A program made the position numbers and the translations under genes. Below are positions 43,865 to 54,254 of a stretch of DNA of 64,000 nt, one piece after another. The DNA comes from Terasakiella brassicae (GTDB lineage Bacteria > Pseudomonadota > Alphaproteobacteria > Rhodospirillales > Terasakiellaceae), in contig NZ_BMHV01000014.1 in assembly GCF_014641495.1 (NCBI RefSeq), forward strand, positions 24,463 through 88,462, in the 5' to 3' direction. Within the stretch, counting starts at the first letter, position 1; the number at the start of each line of letters is the position of its first letter. The notes beneath the pieces were generated by a model, which worked only from the letters and a program-made list of their open reading frames with translations, ran no database searches and was not told the origin of the DNA.

Positions 43865-46690
43865 TTACTTCAAATAGTCTTTTAAATATTTTGCAGTGTA
43901 ACTTTCCTCGACCTGACTGACCTGTTCAGGGGTGCCCGTTGCGACGATGCGCCCGCCTTTTGATCCGCCCTCCGGGCCGATATCGATAATATGATCCGCC
44001 GTTTTGATAACTTCGAGGTTATGTTCAATGACCACAACCGTATTACCCTGATCAACAAGGGCGTGCAGCACTTCCAGCAGTTTACGTATATCATCAAAAT
44101 GCAGGCCGGTTGTCGGTTCATCCAGAATGTAGATGGTTTTACCGGTGGCGCGCCGTGACAGTTCCTTGGCGAGTTTTACGCGCTGGGCTTCCCCGCCGGA
44201 CAGGGTGGTTGCTTGTTGCCCAAGGTGAATATACCCCAATCCGACCCGGTCCAGTGTAACCATTTTGTCGCGGATACTGGGTACCGCCTTGAAAAAATAA
44301 ACGGATTCCTCAACCGTCATATCCAGAATGTCGGCGATGGATTTGCCACGGAACTGAACATCCAGTGTTTCACGGTTATAGCGTTTGCCTTTGCAGACAT
44401 CGCATTGCACATACACGTCAGGCAGGAAGTGCATTTCGATCTTGATGACTCCATCGCCTTGGCAAGCTTCACAGCGCCCGCCTTTGACGTTGAACGAAAA
44501 ACGCCCCGGTTTGTAACCACGTGTTTTAGATTCCGGCAAATTGGCAAACCATTCCCGGATGGGACCAAATGCCCCGGTATAGGTTGCCGGGTTTGATCGT
44601 GGTGTACGGCCGATCGGGGATTGGTCGATATCGACAATTTTGTCGATAAATTCGACACCTTCCAGTTTTTTGTAATCACCGGGGTGCAGGCGCGCGCCAT
44701 GCAGTTTCTTCGCAAGGGCTTTATAAAGGGTTTCTATGACCAACGAGGATTTACCGCCGCCGGACACACCTGTCACACAGGTAAAGGTACCAAGGGGAAT
44801 TTCCGCATCGACATTTTGCAGGTTGTTGATGCTGGCCCCTTTAATTTTAATGGATTGCCCTTTGCGCCCTTTTCGACGTTTAACGGGCAGGGGGATTTGT
44901 TCTATGCCGGTTAAATATTGCCCGGTCAAACTTTTGGGATTGGCCATGACTTCATCCGGGGTGCCTTCTGCAACCACGGTTCCACCATGAACGCCGGCGC
45001 GCGGCCCCATGTCGATCAGGTAATCGGCACTGCGAATGGCATCTTCATCATGTTCAACGACGATAACCGTGTTGTCCAGATCGCGCAGACGAACAAGTGT
45101 TTCAAGCAAGCGGTCATTGTCGCGTTGATGGAGCCCGATGGACGGTTCGTCCAGAACATAAAGTACCCCCGTCAGCCCCGACCCGATTTGGGAGGCAAGG
45201 CGAATGCGTTGGCTTTCCCCCCCACTCAGGGTGCCGGAGGAACGCGAAAGTGTCAGATATTCCAGTCCGACATTCATCAGGAAGCCGAGACGGTCATTAA
45301 TTTCTCGCAGGATACGCCGGGCAATTTCCTGTTGTTTGGTTCCGAGTTTTTCTTCCAGTGATCCATACCATTTTGCCGCCTCGTCTATGGAAAAAGCAGT
45401 GACTTCGCTGATGTGCAGACCATCAATTTTAACGGCGAGGGCTTCGGGGCGCAGGCGATGCCCGTCACAGGCGGAACATTGGGTTACCGTTTGATATTTG
45501 GAAAGCTCATCGCGCACCCACGAGCTGTCGGTTTCTCGCCAGCGCCGTTCCATGTTGGGGATCACGCCTTCAAAGGGTTTGGTTACCTGATAGGATCGTT
45601 TGCCATCGTTATAGGCAATGGTGATTTCATCTTTGCCCGATCCATACAAGACCACGTCACGGACTTTTTGCGGCAATTTGCCATAGGGTGTTTCCAGATC
45701 AACATCGTAATGGGCAGCAATGGCTTGCAGGGTTTGTCCATAATAAACGCTGCTGGAATTGGCCCAAGGGGCAATGGCTTTGCTTAACGGTTCAGACTCG
45801 TTGGGGACCACAAGCTGTGGGTCGAAATACATTTCCGTTCCCAGTCCGTCACAGGCCGGGCAGGCCCCGAACGGATTGTTAAACGAAAACAGACGGGGTT
45901 CGACTTCATCAATGGTGAAACCGGACACCGGGCAGGCAAATTTAGCTGAAAAGGTGTGACGTTCCCCTGTTTTGGCGTCTTCTGCAAACAGCAAGCCATC
46001 GGCCAGTTCAAGGGCTGTTTCGATGCTGTCGGCAAGGCGACTTTCCACCCCTTCGCGCAAGACCAGACGATCAACAACAACTTCGATATCATGTTTAATT
46101 TTTTTGTTCAGTTCCGGCACGCCATCAACATCATAAAGTTCGCCATCGACCTTAACGCGTTGAAAGCCTTTTTTCTGAAGCTCAAGAAATTCTTTTTTAT
46201 ATTCCCCTTTGCGCCCTCGCACGATGGGGGCAAGTAAATAAAGACGGGTGCCGTCTTCCAGTCCCATAATCCGGTCAACCATTTGGGAAACGGTCTGGCT
46301 TTCAATGGGGAGGCCCGTTGCCGGGGAATGGGGGATACCGACACGCGCCCATAAAAGACGCATGTAGTCGTAAATCTCGGTCACGGTTCCAACTGTGGAA
46401 CGCGGGTTTTTTGAGGTTGTCTTTTGTTCAATGGAAATCGCAGGCGATAGTCCCTCGATATGATCGACATCCGGTTTTTGCATCAATTCCAGAAATTGTC
46501 GAGCGTAAGCCGATAAAGACTCTACATAACGGCGCTGTCCCTCGGCATAGATGGTGTCGAAGGCAAGCGAAGATTTCCCCGATCCAGAAAGGCCGGTGAT
46601 GACCGTCAGGGAGTTTTTGGGGATATTCACATCCACATTTTGCAAGTTGTGTTCGCGTGCCCCACGGACCTGAATTTCATCAACGCTCAT
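43865..46690 (-). CDS. uvrA: UvrABC system protein A
   Basis: 941 residues, normal for UvrA, the damage-sensing ATPase of nucleotide excision repair. ABC motifs: Walker [21 protein letters not shown] (33-52) and [16 protein letters not shown] in the second half, signature LSGGESQRI and LSGGEAQRV, and zinc-finger cysteines ([14 protein letters not shown]). The start is at 46690 ([10 protein letters not shown]); the frame continues upstream to 46912, but there it has no family similarity. It is divergent from ssb across about 230 bases, which contain a near LexA-type site. Confidence 0.96.
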   Translation of the reverse strand: MSVDEIQVRGAREHNLQNVDVNIPKNSLTVITGLSGSGKSSLAFDTIYAEGQRRYVESLSAYARQFLELMQKPDVDHIEGLSPAISIEQKTTSKNPRSTVGTVTEIYDYMRLLWARVGIPHSPATGLPIESQTVSQMVDRIMGLEDGTRLYLLAPIVRGRKGEYKKEFLELQKKGFQRVKVDGELYDVDGVPELNKKIKHDIEVVVDRLVLREGVESRLADSIETALELADGLLFAEDAKTGERHTFSAKFACPVSGFTIDEVEPRLFSFNNPFGACPACDGLGTEMYFDPQLVVPNESEPLSKAIAPWANSSSVYYGQTLQAIAAHYDVDLETPYGKLPQKVRDVVLYGSGKDEITIAYNDGKRSYQVTKPFEGVIPNMERRWRETDSSWVRDELSKYQTVTQCSACDGHRLRPEALAVKIDGLHISEVTAFSIDEAAKWYGSLEEKLGTKQQEIARRILREINDRLGFLMNVGLEYLTLSRSSGTLSGGESQRIRLASQIGSGLTGVLYVLDEPSIGLHQRDNDRLLETLVRLRDLDNTVIVVEHDEDAIRSADYLIDMGPRAGVHGGTVVAEGTPDEVMANPKSLTGQYLTGIEQIPLPVKRRKGRKGQSIKIKGASINNLQNVDAEIPLGTFTCVTGVSGGGKSSLVIETLYKALAKKLHGARLHPGDYKKLEGVEFIDKIVDIDQSPIGRTPRSNPATYTGAFGPIREWFANLPESKTRGYKPGRFSFNVKGGRCEACQGDGVIKIEMHFLPDVYVQCDVCKGKRYNRETLDVQFRGKSIADILDMTVEESVYFFKAVPSIRDKMVTLDRVGLGYIHLGQQATTLSGGEAQRVKLAKELSRRATGKTIYILDEPTTGLHFDDIRKLLEVLHALVDQGNTVVVIEHNLEVIKTADHIIDIGPEGGSKGGRIVATGTPEQVSQVEESYTAKYLKDYLK

Positions 46691-46743
46691 AATCATCATG
46701 CCTAAAAAGATCAAAAGGAGAACATTTGGAAGGTTTAGAAATA

Positions 46744-46758
46744 GTTCGAACTGCGTCC
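46744..46758. promoter_or_regulatory. Possible LexA (SOS) box between uvrA and ssb
   Basis: GTTC, seven bases, GTCC: one mismatch to the alphaproteobacterial LexA consensus GTTC-N7-GTTC. It is 54 bases upstream of uvrA and 164 bases from ssb, so either gene could be controlled. Confidence 0.35.
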
Positions 46759-46921
46759 TAAGTAAAGTGTTAATGGGTAAAAACTGTAAAGGAAGAGATT
46801 GGGAGAAGCTTAATTTCGTAAAATGTGGTAAGAATGAAACAAGATTTGAGTCGCATCCGCGAGATGATTTATGTATTGTCAGCCCAACATTAAATAACCG
46901 TATAGAAGGCAAGGAGTTCCA

Positions 46922-47446
46922 ATGGCGGGTTCAGTAAACAAGGTGATTTTGGTTGGTAATCTCGGGCGTGACCCTGAAGTGCGTTTTGCCAACGATGGAT
47001 CGAAAATCGTCAATATGTCTTTGGCAACTTCTGAAAGCTGGAAAGACCGTCAATCCGGTGAACGTCGTGAACGTACGGAATGGCACCGCGTTGTTATTTT
47101 TAACGAACGTCTGGCGGATGTGGCTGAACGGTTCTTGCGCAAAGGGTCCACAGTTTATGTGGAAGGTGCCCTTCAGACCCGTAAATGGACGGATCAAAGC
47201 GGTGTTGAAAAATACACAACCGAAGTTGTCCTGCAACGTTTCCGTGGTGAATTAACCATGTTGGGCAGTCGTGGCGGCGAAGGCGCCGGTGGCGGTTACG
47301 GCGGTGGTGACGATTACGGTCAGGGCAGCACTGCTGGCGGTGGGTTTGGCGGTTCCGCTGATCCGAAAGGCGGCAGCACCGGACCGGAATGGAATTCCGG
47401 CGGGAGTGTTCCGGGTGGTGATCTGGATGATGAAATTCCGTTCTAG
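46922..47446 (+). CDS. ssb: Single-stranded DNA-binding protein
   Basis: 174 residues. OB fold (about 1-110) with [16 protein letters not shown] (5-20) and WHRVVIF; a glycine-rich linker (about 115-165, GGGYGGG repeats); and the conserved acidic tip DDEIPF at the C-terminus that recruits repair and replication proteins. AAGGAG is 6 bases upstream of the ATG. Divergent from uvrA. A terminator follows at 47472. Confidence 0.96.
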   Translation: MAGSVNKVILVGNLGRDPEVRFANDGSKIVNMSLATSESWKDRQSGERRERTEWHRVVIFNERLADVAERFLRKGSTVYVEGALQTRKWTDQSGVEKYTTEVVLQRFRGELTMLGSRGGEGAGGGYGGGDDYGQGSTAGGGFGGSADPKGGSTGPEWNSGGSVPGGDLDDEIPF

Positions 47447-47471
47447 TCAGGAAACTTAGACAATTTACAGA

Positions 47472-47506
47472 AAAGCGTGTGGCTCCTTGGAGTGCGCGCT
47501 TTTTTT
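47472..47506 (+). terminator. Terminator of ssb
   Basis: AAAGCGTGTGGCTCC, loop TTGG, AGTGCGCGCTTTTTTT: an imperfect hairpin followed by seven T. Confidence 0.6.
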
Positions 47507-47592
47507 ATGGAATGTGGTATTCCTGTAATACCCGCAATCATAGTTTTTTTGATACTGTTGCGAACCTGAATGATAAAAATGGAGGTTTTACA

Positions 47593-48153
47593 ATGGGTAA
47601 AAAGTTATTGATGATTACGGGTGATTTTACCGAAGATTACGAAACAATGGTGCCGTTTCAGGCGCTTATGGCGTGTGATTTTCAGGTGGATGCGGTTTGT
47701 CCGGATAAAAAGGCTGGTGATCATGTGGCAACGGCGATCCATGATTTTGAAGGGGATCAAACTTATTCGGAAAACCGTGGGCATAATTTTACACTGAATG
47801 CGACATTTGATGAGGTGGATGTTGCCTCATATGACGGACTGGTCATTCCCGGTGGACGCGCGCCGGAATATCTGCGTTTGAACCCCCTTGTTCTGGGGAT
47901 GGTTCAACATTTTTTTGAAACCAATAAACCGGTTGCTGCGATCTGTCATGGGGCACAGTTGTTGAGTGCCGCCGGTGTTCTATCTGGTCGTACATGCTCA
48001 GCCTATCCGGCTTGCTCACCTGAAATTACACAGGCAGGCGGTACCTATGCCGATATTGAAGTTACGCAAGCTGTTACTGACGGGAATTTGGTCACCGCAC
48101 CGGCCTGGCCTGCCCATCCGGATTGGTTAAAGCAGTTTATGGCGTTATTCTAA
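47593..48153 (+). CDS. DJ-1/PfpI family protein
   Basis: 186 residues. The nucleophile elbow AICHGAQ with Cys118 and the preceding [14 protein letters not shown] (82-95) are typical of the PfpI/DJ-1 superfamily, which includes glyoxalase-like, chaperone-like and peptidase-like members. The Glu13 pair partner in FTEDYET is present. The start at 47593 has GGAGG 8 bases upstream; the frame upstream of it is not conserved. A stress protein is likely; exact activity is not set. Confidence 0.88.
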   Translation: MGKKLLMITGDFTEDYETMVPFQALMACDFQVDAVCPDKKAGDHVATAIHDFEGDQTYSENRGHNFTLNATFDEVDVASYDGLVIPGGRAPEYLRLNPLVLGMVQHFFETNKPVAAICHGAQLLSAAGVLSGRTCSAYPACSPEITQAGGTYADIEVTQAVTDGNLVTAPAWPAHPDWLKQFMALF

Positions 48154-48181
48154 ATCGAAATGAAAGAGACGGGAGTTTTCC

Positions 48182-48577
48182 ATGTGTGAGTTATTTGTTG
48201 GGGCCGAGAGTGATCTTTGGCTCAGTCAGTCGAAATCATTGCGTATAGATGGTGTGGCAACAAGTATCCGCATGGAAAACTTCTTTTGGCAAACATTAAG
48301 TGAAATTGCCTATCGGGATGCGATGACGGTTAATCAATTGATCACCAAACTTTACCATGAATCGATTGATGCCGAACATGATCTGGGAAATTTCACATCG
48401 TTTTTGCGGGTGTGTTGTGGGCGTTATTATGCCTTGCTGGCTGCAGGTGATCTTTCCCCGTCCTTGGATGAAGAATTGGGAGGGGTGGATGCGCCGACGA
48501 TTTTGGGACGGGAAGGTCAACGTCGGGCGCAAACCTTGTCACAGATCACGATGCAGACGTCTCTGAAAGTCAATTAG
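48182..48577 (+). CDS. Ribbon-helix-helix domain protein (RHH_4)
   Basis: 131 residues, of a type common in alphaproteobacteria. After a short leader, KSLRIDGVATSIRMENFFWQ (about 18-37) forms the strand and first helix of an RHH_4 domain, and AYRDAMTVNQLITKLYHE the second helix. The C-terminal 60 residues end with a less conserved tail. RHH_4 proteins are presumed DNA-binding regulators. It follows the DJ-1 gene by 29 bases; co-transcription is likely. Confidence 0.75.
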   Translation: MCELFVGAESDLWLSQSKSLRIDGVATSIRMENFFWQTLSEIAYRDAMTVNQLITKLYHESIDAEHDLGNFTSFLRVCCGRYYALLAAGDLSPSLDEELGGVDAPTILGREGQRRAQTLSQITMQTSLKVN

Positions 48578-48686
48578 GTCGTTCATGTCATAATTTTGCC
48601 CGTTTTTTAGGTGAATTTACTTTGTAAGAATACTTAGAGCGCTTTTTTCGGGTTGAAAGCCGGGTGGAGACACCCAAATAAAAAAC

Positions 48687-49079
48687 ATGAGCACGAACAG
48701 TCAACGCCATATATTTTTAGCAATAGGCTGGGTTTTTACCGGGCTGGGGTTTGTGGGCGTCATGCTTCCCCTTCTGCCGACAACCCCGTTCTTACTTGTC
48801 GCTGTGTGGGCCTTTAGTAAAAGTTCTCCCAAGCTACGGCGCTGGCTGTTCACTCATCCCCGGTTTGGTCATCACCTGCGCAATTGGTTTGATCAGGGGG
48901 CGATTTCCCGGCAAGCCAAAATTGTTTCGGTCAGTTTCATGGCGCTATCCGTTGGATTCTCCCTACTGATAAGTGAAAATTTATATGTGATTGTTTCACT
49001 TACAGTTATTATGGTTGCAACTGCAACCTTTATCCTCACGAGACCGAATCCGAATGCTGTTGCAATTAAGTCACAGTAA
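48687..49079 (+). CDS. YbaN family inner-membrane protein (DUF454)
   Basis: 130 residues with three or four hydrophobic helices. GFVGVMLPLLPTTPFLLVA (about 22-40) and a helical end are the DUF454/YbaN marks, and RWLFTHPRFG and the WFDQGAISRQAK stretch are conserved between the helices. The function of YbaN is not known. No separate ribosome-binding site is obvious. Confidence 0.85.
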   Translation: MSTNSQRHIFLAIGWVFTGLGFVGVMLPLLPTTPFLLVAVWAFSKSSPKLRRWLFTHPRFGHHLRNWFDQGAISRQAKIVSVSFMALSVGFSLLISENLYVIVSLTVIMVATATFILTRPNPNAVAIKSQ

Positions 49080-49470
49080 CTTTTAGCGAGTTGTCATACC
49101 AACATGCTGCGCAGCAGCATAAAAAATCCCCGTTTTCTGCGCCCTGTAAGGGCTGATGATCCCTTGATTTATGGCTCGATTGAACCTGTAAATTAGAATG
49201 ATGAAATGTTGCGATGCGCAACTAAAATTACATTTGTTTAAATGAAGGGGTTGCAGGTATTGGTATGACCAAGGCATAAAAGCGGGACTAAAAAATGAAT
49301 TTCGCGTATCTTATTTTTGGTTTCCCAGTTGGGAGACTGGGGAAGGTTACGCTCTAATTGTTCAGGGGAAACCCTCAAAAATACTTTTTGCTGCGCGTGC
49401 GAGTGACACAACGCAATAAAATGTGTTGAGAAATCTTCCGTCAGGGAAGGACCAAGAACTGTGAGGATAC
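49080..49470. other. 391-base non-coding region upstream of pntA
   Basis: Two parts. 49091-49268 is bounded by inverted GTCATACCAA and TTGGTATGAC, with ATGCTGC-GCA-GCAGCAT at about 49102-49118 inside, and looks like a small repeat. 49269-49470 probably holds the pnt promoter; an open frame on the minus strand there has no ribosome-binding site or conserved features. Confidence 0.4.
49091..49268. repeat. Candidate small inverted-repeat element
   Basis: GTCATACCAA at the left end and TTGGTATGAC at the right end form 10-bp terminal inverted repeats about 178 bases apart with no gene between. No second copy was recognised in this window. Confidence 0.35.
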
Positions 49471-51054
49471 ATGGAAAACGGACAGATAATCGGGACACCG
49501 AAAGAGATCGTTAAGGGGGAAGCGCGGGTCGCGATGACTCCTGACTCCGCTCTTCAGCTTCAGAAACTGGGATATCAATGCGCCATTCAATCGGGTGCAG
49601 GCGTTATGGCCGGTTTTTCTGACGAAGCTTATGAAAAAGCGGGTGTCGAAGTCATTAAAACAGCCAAAGGCCTGTGGGAAAAGGCGGATATTATCGCCAA
49701 GGTCCGCCAGCCGGAAACGCGCGAGTTAAAGTACCTTGTTAAGGGGAAAACCTTGATTTCCTTCTTCAATCCGGCCGGAAACGAAGAAGGTATGACAGCG
49801 GCAAAAGAAGCCGGTGCGAACGTTATTGCGATGGAAATGGTGCCGCGTATTTCACGGGCGCAAAAAATGGACGCTTTGTCCTCTATGGCAAATATCGCCG
49901 GGTATCGTGCGGTTATTGAAGCCGGGAATAATTTTGGTCGCTTCTTTACAGGCCAGATTACGGCTGCCGGTAAAGTGCCACCCGCCAAGGTTATGGTTGT
50001 GGGCGCGGGTGTCGCCGGTCTTGCTGCAATTGGTGCCTCTGTATCGCTTGGGGCGATTACCTATGCTTTTGACGTGCGCCCGGAAGTGGCCGAGCAGGTT
50101 GAATCAATGGGGGCAGAGTTCGTCTATCTGGATTTTGAAGAAGAACAACAAGATGGTGCCGCAACAGGTGGGTATGCATCGGTTTCTTCCCCTGAATTTC
50201 GTGAGGCCCAGCTTGCCAAATTCCGCGAATTGGCCCCCGAAGTCGATATTGTTATTACAACAGCCCTGATCCCCAACCGCGAAGCGCCTAAGCTGTGGTT
50301 GGCCGATATGGTTGCAGCCATGAAAACAGGGTCTGTTATCGTTGATTTGGCGGCAGAGCGCGGCGGCAACGTTGAAGGAACTGTTATGGACGAGAAAGTG
50401 GTCACCGAAAACGGTGTCACGATTATCGGTTACACAGATTTCCCATCACGCATGGCGGCCCAGTCATCGACCCTTTATTCCACAAACATCCGCCATATGA
50501 TGACGGACCTGACACCGGAAAAAGACGGACAGGTTAATCATAATATGGAAGACGATGTCATCCGTGGGGCCACGGTGACGTTTGAAGGCGAGGTCACATT
50601 CCCGCCCCCGCCGCCGAAAGTCAAAGCGATTGCGGCGCAAAAGAAACCGGAGGTCAAACAACTGACACCGGAAGAAAAACGCGCAAAAGAAATTGCCGAC
50701 TTCAAAGACGCAACGAAGAAACAGGTGATTATGCTGGGCGTTGGTGGTTTGTTGATGTTGCTTGTTGGCGCTTATGCACCCGCCAGCTTTATGAACCATT
50801 TTATCGTTTTCGTACTGTCTTGTTTTGTCGGCTTCCAAGTTATTTGGAATGTCTCCCATGCTTTGCATACGCCGTTGATGGCGGTAACCAACGCCATTTC
50901 AGGGATTGTGATTTTGGGGGCGGTCTTGCAGATCGGGTCCAGCAGTTCACTGGTTGTGATCATGGCGACGATTTCTGTCTTGATTGCTTCGATCAATATC
51001 GTTGGGGGCTTCCTTGTCACCCGCCGTATGCTGGCTATGTTTGAGAAGTCTTAA
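49471..51054 (+). CDS. pntA: NAD(P) transhydrogenase subunit alpha
   Basis: 527 residues in the fused E. coli-type form. NAD(H)-binding domain I (about 1-380) with [15 protein letters not shown] at about 175-189, then a Pro-rich, charged linker (about 380-420), and four hydrophobic helices to the end. With PntB it forms the proton-translocating enzyme that makes NADPH from NADH. It is 14 bases before pntB. Many Rhodospirillales have the alpha part split in two genes (pntAA/pntAB); here it is one. Confidence 0.95.
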   Translation: MENGQIIGTPKEIVKGEARVAMTPDSALQLQKLGYQCAIQSGAGVMAGFSDEAYEKAGVEVIKTAKGLWEKADIIAKVRQPETRELKYLVKGKTLISFFNPAGNEEGMTAAKEAGANVIAMEMVPRISRAQKMDALSSMANIAGYRAVIEAGNNFGRFFTGQITAAGKVPPAKVMVVGAGVAGLAAIGASVSLGAITYAFDVRPEVAEQVESMGAEFVYLDFEEEQQDGAATGGYASVSSPEFREAQLAKFRELAPEVDIVITTALIPNREAPKLWLADMVAAMKTGSVIVDLAAERGGNVEGTVMDEKVVTENGVTIIGYTDFPSRMAAQSSTLYSTNIRHMMTDLTPEKDGQVNHNMEDDVIRGATVTFEGEVTFPPPPPKVKAIAAQKKPEVKQLTPEEKRAKEIADFKDATKKQVIMLGVGGLLMLLVGAYAPASFMNHFIVFVLSCFVGFQVIWNVSHALHTPLMAVTNAISGIVILGAVLQIGSSSSLVVIMATISVLIASINIVGGFLVTRRMLAMFEKS

Positions 51055-51068
51055 GGGGAAATAAAACA

Positions 51069-52496
51069 ATGACTTATGGTATTTTGACCGCTGCTTATAT
51101 TGCAGCTTCCGTCTTGTTTATCCTTTCTCTGGGCGGACTTTCAAATCAGGAAAAAGCGAAACGCGCCGTTTGGTACGGTATCGTTGGTATGGCGGTTGCG
51201 GTTTTGATGACCGTCTTTACCGCAGGCAGTTTGGGCTGGTTGATCCCGGCTATTGTTATTGGCTCCGTGATCGGTTGGTATGTGGCCGGTAAGGTGCAAA
51301 TGACCGAGATGCCGCAATTGGTTGCTGCACTCCATTCCTTTGTGGGTTTGGCTGCTGTCTTTATCGGCCTCAACGCGGAATTGGAACTACAATCCGTTTT
51401 GGGGATGGATGAAGCCGCCCGTGAAGTGTTGACAGGTTTTGCCTTGAAACTGGCGCATAAAACCGCTGTTGAGATTTCTATTTTAAAGGTTGAGGTCTTT
51501 CTCGGTATCTTTATCGGGGCCATCACTTTTACGGGTTCCGTTGTGGCCTTTGGTAAACTGGCGGGTAAGATCGACGGGAAACCGATCAAGTTACCCGGTG
51601 GCCATGTCTGGAACGCAACGGCAGCACTGGCCTGTTTGATCCTTGGTATTATGTTCAGCAATGATGCGGGGATCTGGACAATGGTTCTGGTGACCTTAAT
51701 CGCCGGTTTCATTGGTTGGCATTTGATCATGGGCATTGGCGGTGCCGATATGCCGGTTGTGGTTTCCATGTTGAACTCCTATTCCGGTTGGGCAGCTGCG
51801 GCAATCGGCTTTACACTGGGCAACGATCTGTTGATCGTGACAGGGGCGCTGGTTGGGTCCAGTGGTGCTATTCTGTCCTACATTATGTGTAAGGCGATGA
51901 ACCGTCATTTCGTATCGGTCATTCTTGGTGGGTTCGGCGGTGACGGTGGCCCGGCGATGGAAGTCGAAGGCGAGATGATTGCCATTGATGCTGATGGTGT
52001 CGTGTCTGCATTGGAAGATGCTGATAGCATCATCATCATTCCGGGCTATGGTCTGGCGGTTGCGCAAGCACAACAGTCTGTATCTGAATTGACCAAGCGT
52101 CTGCGTGCGAAAGGCAAAGAAGTTCGTTTTGCCATTCATCCGGTTGCTGGTCGTCTGCCCGGTCACATGAACGTTTTGTTGGCGGAAGCCAAGGTGCCTT
52201 ATGATATCGTTCTGGAAATGGATGAAATCAACGAAGACTTCCCGCAAACCGATGTGGCGATTGTTATCGGGTCCAATGATATTGTAAACCCGGCAGCACA
52301 AGACGATCCGAACTCCCCCATTGCCGGGATGCCGGTTCTGGAATGCTGGAAAGCCAAGCAGGTGTTTGTTTCCAAACGGGGGCAGGGGACGGGGTATTCC
52401 GGTATCGAAAACCCGCTGTTCTATAAAGAAAACACCCGCATGTTCTATGGCGATGCGAAAGCATCACTGGACACGTTGCTGCAAAGTATTAAGTAA
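51069..52496 (+). CDS. pntB: NAD(P) transhydrogenase subunit beta
   Basis: 475 residues: an N-terminal membrane part with about eight to nine helices (1-265) and the C-terminal NADP(H)-binding domain III (about 300-475) with [13 protein letters not shown] and the later [18 protein letters not shown], including the [18 protein letters not shown] helix between. AAGGGG is upstream. A terminator hairpin GGCCGCTTCC/GGAAGCGGCC follows at 52561-52587. Confidence 0.96.
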   Translation: MTYGILTAAYIAASVLFILSLGGLSNQEKAKRAVWYGIVGMAVAVLMTVFTAGSLGWLIPAIVIGSVIGWYVAGKVQMTEMPQLVAALHSFVGLAAVFIGLNAELELQSVLGMDEAAREVLTGFALKLAHKTAVEISILKVEVFLGIFIGAITFTGSVVAFGKLAGKIDGKPIKLPGGHVWNATAALACLILGIMFSNDAGIWTMVLVTLIAGFIGWHLIMGIGGADMPVVVSMLNSYSGWAAAAIGFTLGNDLLIVTGALVGSSGAILSYIMCKAMNRHFVSVILGGFGGDGGPAMEVEGEMIAIDADGVVSALEDADSIIIIPGYGLAVAQAQQSVSELTKRLRAKGKEVRFAIHPVAGRLPGHMNVLLAEAKVPYDIVLEMDEINEDFPQTDVAIVIGSNDIVNPAAQDDPNSPIAGMPVLECWKAKQVFVSKRGQGTGYSGIENPLFYKENTRMFYGDAKASLDTLLQSIK

Positions 52497-52560
52497 GCCA
52501 AAAAGGCAAAAGAAATCGCAACGCCTCTTGGCGAAAGGGATTTCAAACGTCTATAGTGAA

Positions 52561-52592
52561 AGGCCGCTTCCCGATGGAAGCGGCCTTTTCTT
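52561..52592 (+). terminator. Terminator of the pntAB operon
   Basis: AGGCCGCTTCC, loop CGAT, GGAAGCGGCCTTTTCTTT: a long perfect hairpin with T-rich tail. Confidence 0.85.
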
Positions 52593-52612
52593 TATTATGG
52601 GGCAAGCGCGAT

Positions 52613-53170
52613 ATGGAACTTGATAACGAAACCGGACTTTTGATTATTGATATGCAAAAGGCAATTGATGAACCGGTTTGGGATGGTAAAAACAATCCGG
52701 CCTATGAAACCCGTATTCTCGACTTGCTGACCCTGTGGCGGGCGCGTCAGTGGCCTGTTTTTCATATCAAACATAACGAGGCCAATCCGGCCTCGACCTT
52801 TCATACGCATGCGCCGACCAATGCCTTTAAACCGGAAACTGCCCCCTTACCGGGTGAGATCATAATCGAAAAAGAAGTCAATTGTGCCTTTATCGGAACG
52901 GGACTAGGGTCCATGTTGCGAATGGAAGGGTGCAAGAAGCTGTTGGTCTGTGGTGTCGTCACCCATAACAGTGTGGATGCAACGGTGCGTCACGCAGGCT
53001 GTCTGGGGTTTGAAACCTATCTTGTCGCCGATGCCTGCACGGCCGTCCCAGTGGTTGACCGTACGGGGAAGGAATGGGCGGCAGAAGATGTTCATCAACT
53101 ATATTTGTCCGTCTTGGATGGCGAATATTGTACGGTCGTGAATATGCAGGATGTTTTTACTGCAATTTAG
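52613..53170 (+). CDS. Isochorismatase-like hydrolase family protein
   Basis: 185 residues. The family Asp is in LLIIDMQKAI (Asp13), and the Lys in EKEVNCAF (Lys87). The nucleophile region reads CGVVTHNSVDATVRHAG (113-129): the residue aligned with the usual catalytic Cys is Ser120, though another Cys is at 113. Activity is therefore uncertain. The start at 52613 is the first Met before the conserved first strand; the frame upstream runs through the pnt terminator. Confidence 0.8.
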   Translation: MELDNETGLLIIDMQKAIDEPVWDGKNNPAYETRILDLLTLWRARQWPVFHIKHNEANPASTFHTHAPTNAFKPETAPLPGEIIIEKEVNCAFIGTGLGSMLRMEGCKKLLVCGVVTHNSVDATVRHAGCLGFETYLVADACTAVPVVDRTGKEWAAEDVHQLYLSVLDGEYCTVVNMQDVFTAI

Positions 53171-53244
53171 GACTTGAGCAGGGTCAAGCGTGTTTCACTA
53201 AAAAGTTGGTATAAAGGTCCACCTGAAATATCAAGGCGGGAACA

Positions 53245-53643
53245 ATGACACGCTTGGTTTGGAGTGATGAATACAGTGTGGGCGATGCGGAAATTGATCG
53301 CCAACATCAGGAAATCTTTTCTTTGATTGACCGTCTGGATGATCAGGATATGGATGCGAGTGCCATGTCGGTGACGTTTGAAAAGTTGGACATTTATGTG
53401 CGCGAACATTTTGCAGACGAAGAAGAAAAGATGAAGGCGGGGGCCTATCCTGATTTGGATTCCCATATGCGCCAGCATGATGAATTTCGCGATTGGTTGC
53501 AGTCTGCCAAAGAAAGTTTTCGCACCAGCGACGGTGCCTTGGGGGCAATTGGGCAGAATATCCATGACTTTTTAAAAAGCTGGTTGTTAGCGCATATTCT
53601 GTATGCCGATCAGGCTTATAAAGGATATATACAGAAAGTTTGA
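53245..53643 (+). CDS. Bacteriohemerythrin
   Basis: 132 residues, a single di-iron oxygen-binding domain. The ligand pattern is complete: DAEIDRQHQEIFSLID (14-29), REHFADEE (about 52-59), HMRQHDEF (about 72-79), and HDFLKSWLLAHILYAD (about 107-122). It may store or carry oxygen to methane-type or respiratory enzymes, or sense oxygen. It has its own terminator. It is not linked to a signal domain, unlike the protein at 33637. Confidence 0.93.
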   Translation: MTRLVWSDEYSVGDAEIDRQHQEIFSLIDRLDDQDMDASAMSVTFEKLDIYVREHFADEEEKMKAGAYPDLDSHMRQHDEFRDWLQSAKESFRTSDGALGAIGQNIHDFLKSWLLAHILYADQAYKGYIQKV

Positions 53644-53659
53644 GGCCGGGGGGCAAGAA

Positions 53660-53697
53660 AAAAGGCGAAGCTGCTATCAAGCGCTTCGCCTTTTTTT
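53660..53697 (+). terminator. Terminator of the bacteriohemerythrin gene
   Basis: AAAAAAGGCGAAGC, loop, GCTTCGCCTTTTTTT: symmetric hairpin with both A and T runs. Confidence 0.9.
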
Positions 53698-53858
53698 GGG
53701 TATAATGAGCCACGATTCGTTTCGTCTTGGTCAAAACAAATCAACCGCCCACATCACCACCTTTCAAGTAGTATATAAACCGAACACATGATCAGGCATG
53801 ACATGTGTTGGAAGAAAATAGTCAGTTAAACAATCATCCCTTTTAACAGGGAAGCTGT

Positions 53859-54065
53859 TTAGAAGCCTTCACGTTCCAGACGCTTACGCTCCAGCTTACG
53901 CGCGCGGCGTACAGCTTCTGCATCTTCACGAGCTTTCTTTTCAGACGGCTTTTCGAAGTGACGGCGAAGTTTCATTTCACGGAAAACGCCTTCGCGCTGC
54001 ATTTTCTTTTTCAGTGCTTTCAGTGCCTGGTCGACATTATTGTCGCGAACTACTACCTGTACGAT
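53859..54065 (-). CDS. rpsU: 30S ribosomal protein S21, apparent AUC start codon
   Basis: 68 residues if started at the ATC at 54065-54063, the normal length of S21. The product then begins (M)[17 protein letters not shown] as in other S21 proteins. A perfect Shine-Dalgarno AAGGAGG (54080-54074) is 8 bases before this ATC and only 2 bases before a CTG at 54071. No ATG, GTG or TTG lies at the expected position. The frame is open to an ATG at 54152, but this adds 29 residues that match no S21. Lys/Arg-rich C-terminus ([20 protein letters not shown]). Confidence 0.85.
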   Translation of the reverse strand: MVQVVVRDNNVDQALKALKKKMQREGVFREMKLRRHFEKPSEKKAREDAEAVRRARKLERKRLEREGF

Positions 54066-54073
54066 GGTCAGGG

Positions 54074-54080
54074 CCTCCTT
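54074..54080 (-). promoter_or_regulatory. Strong Shine-Dalgarno of rpsU that fixes the start
   Basis: AAGGAGG on the minus strand. Spacing to ATC is 8 bases (ideal), and to CTG is 2 (too short). Confidence 0.8.
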
Positions 54081-54254
54081 ATAAAAAATAACATCCGGGC
54101 CAAAATCCCGGTCCTTTTTCATCTCATGTAAAAGGAAGCGGGTCTCTACCATATGAAAGCGTTGACGTAAAGGGTTTTATCAGTGTGTAGAATATTTGTC
54201 GGCTTTTGAAACTTTTCTGTTATATTTGTATCAAGCGGCAATGAGAGTTTCTGG

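Noticed and set aside
49238..49498. 86-codon minus-strand frame upstream of pntA
   Set aside because: No ribosome-binding site, overlaps the pntA start, no domain recognised.
51146..52301. Antisense frames of about 200 codons within pntB
   Set aside because: Shadows of a highly conserved membrane protein gene.
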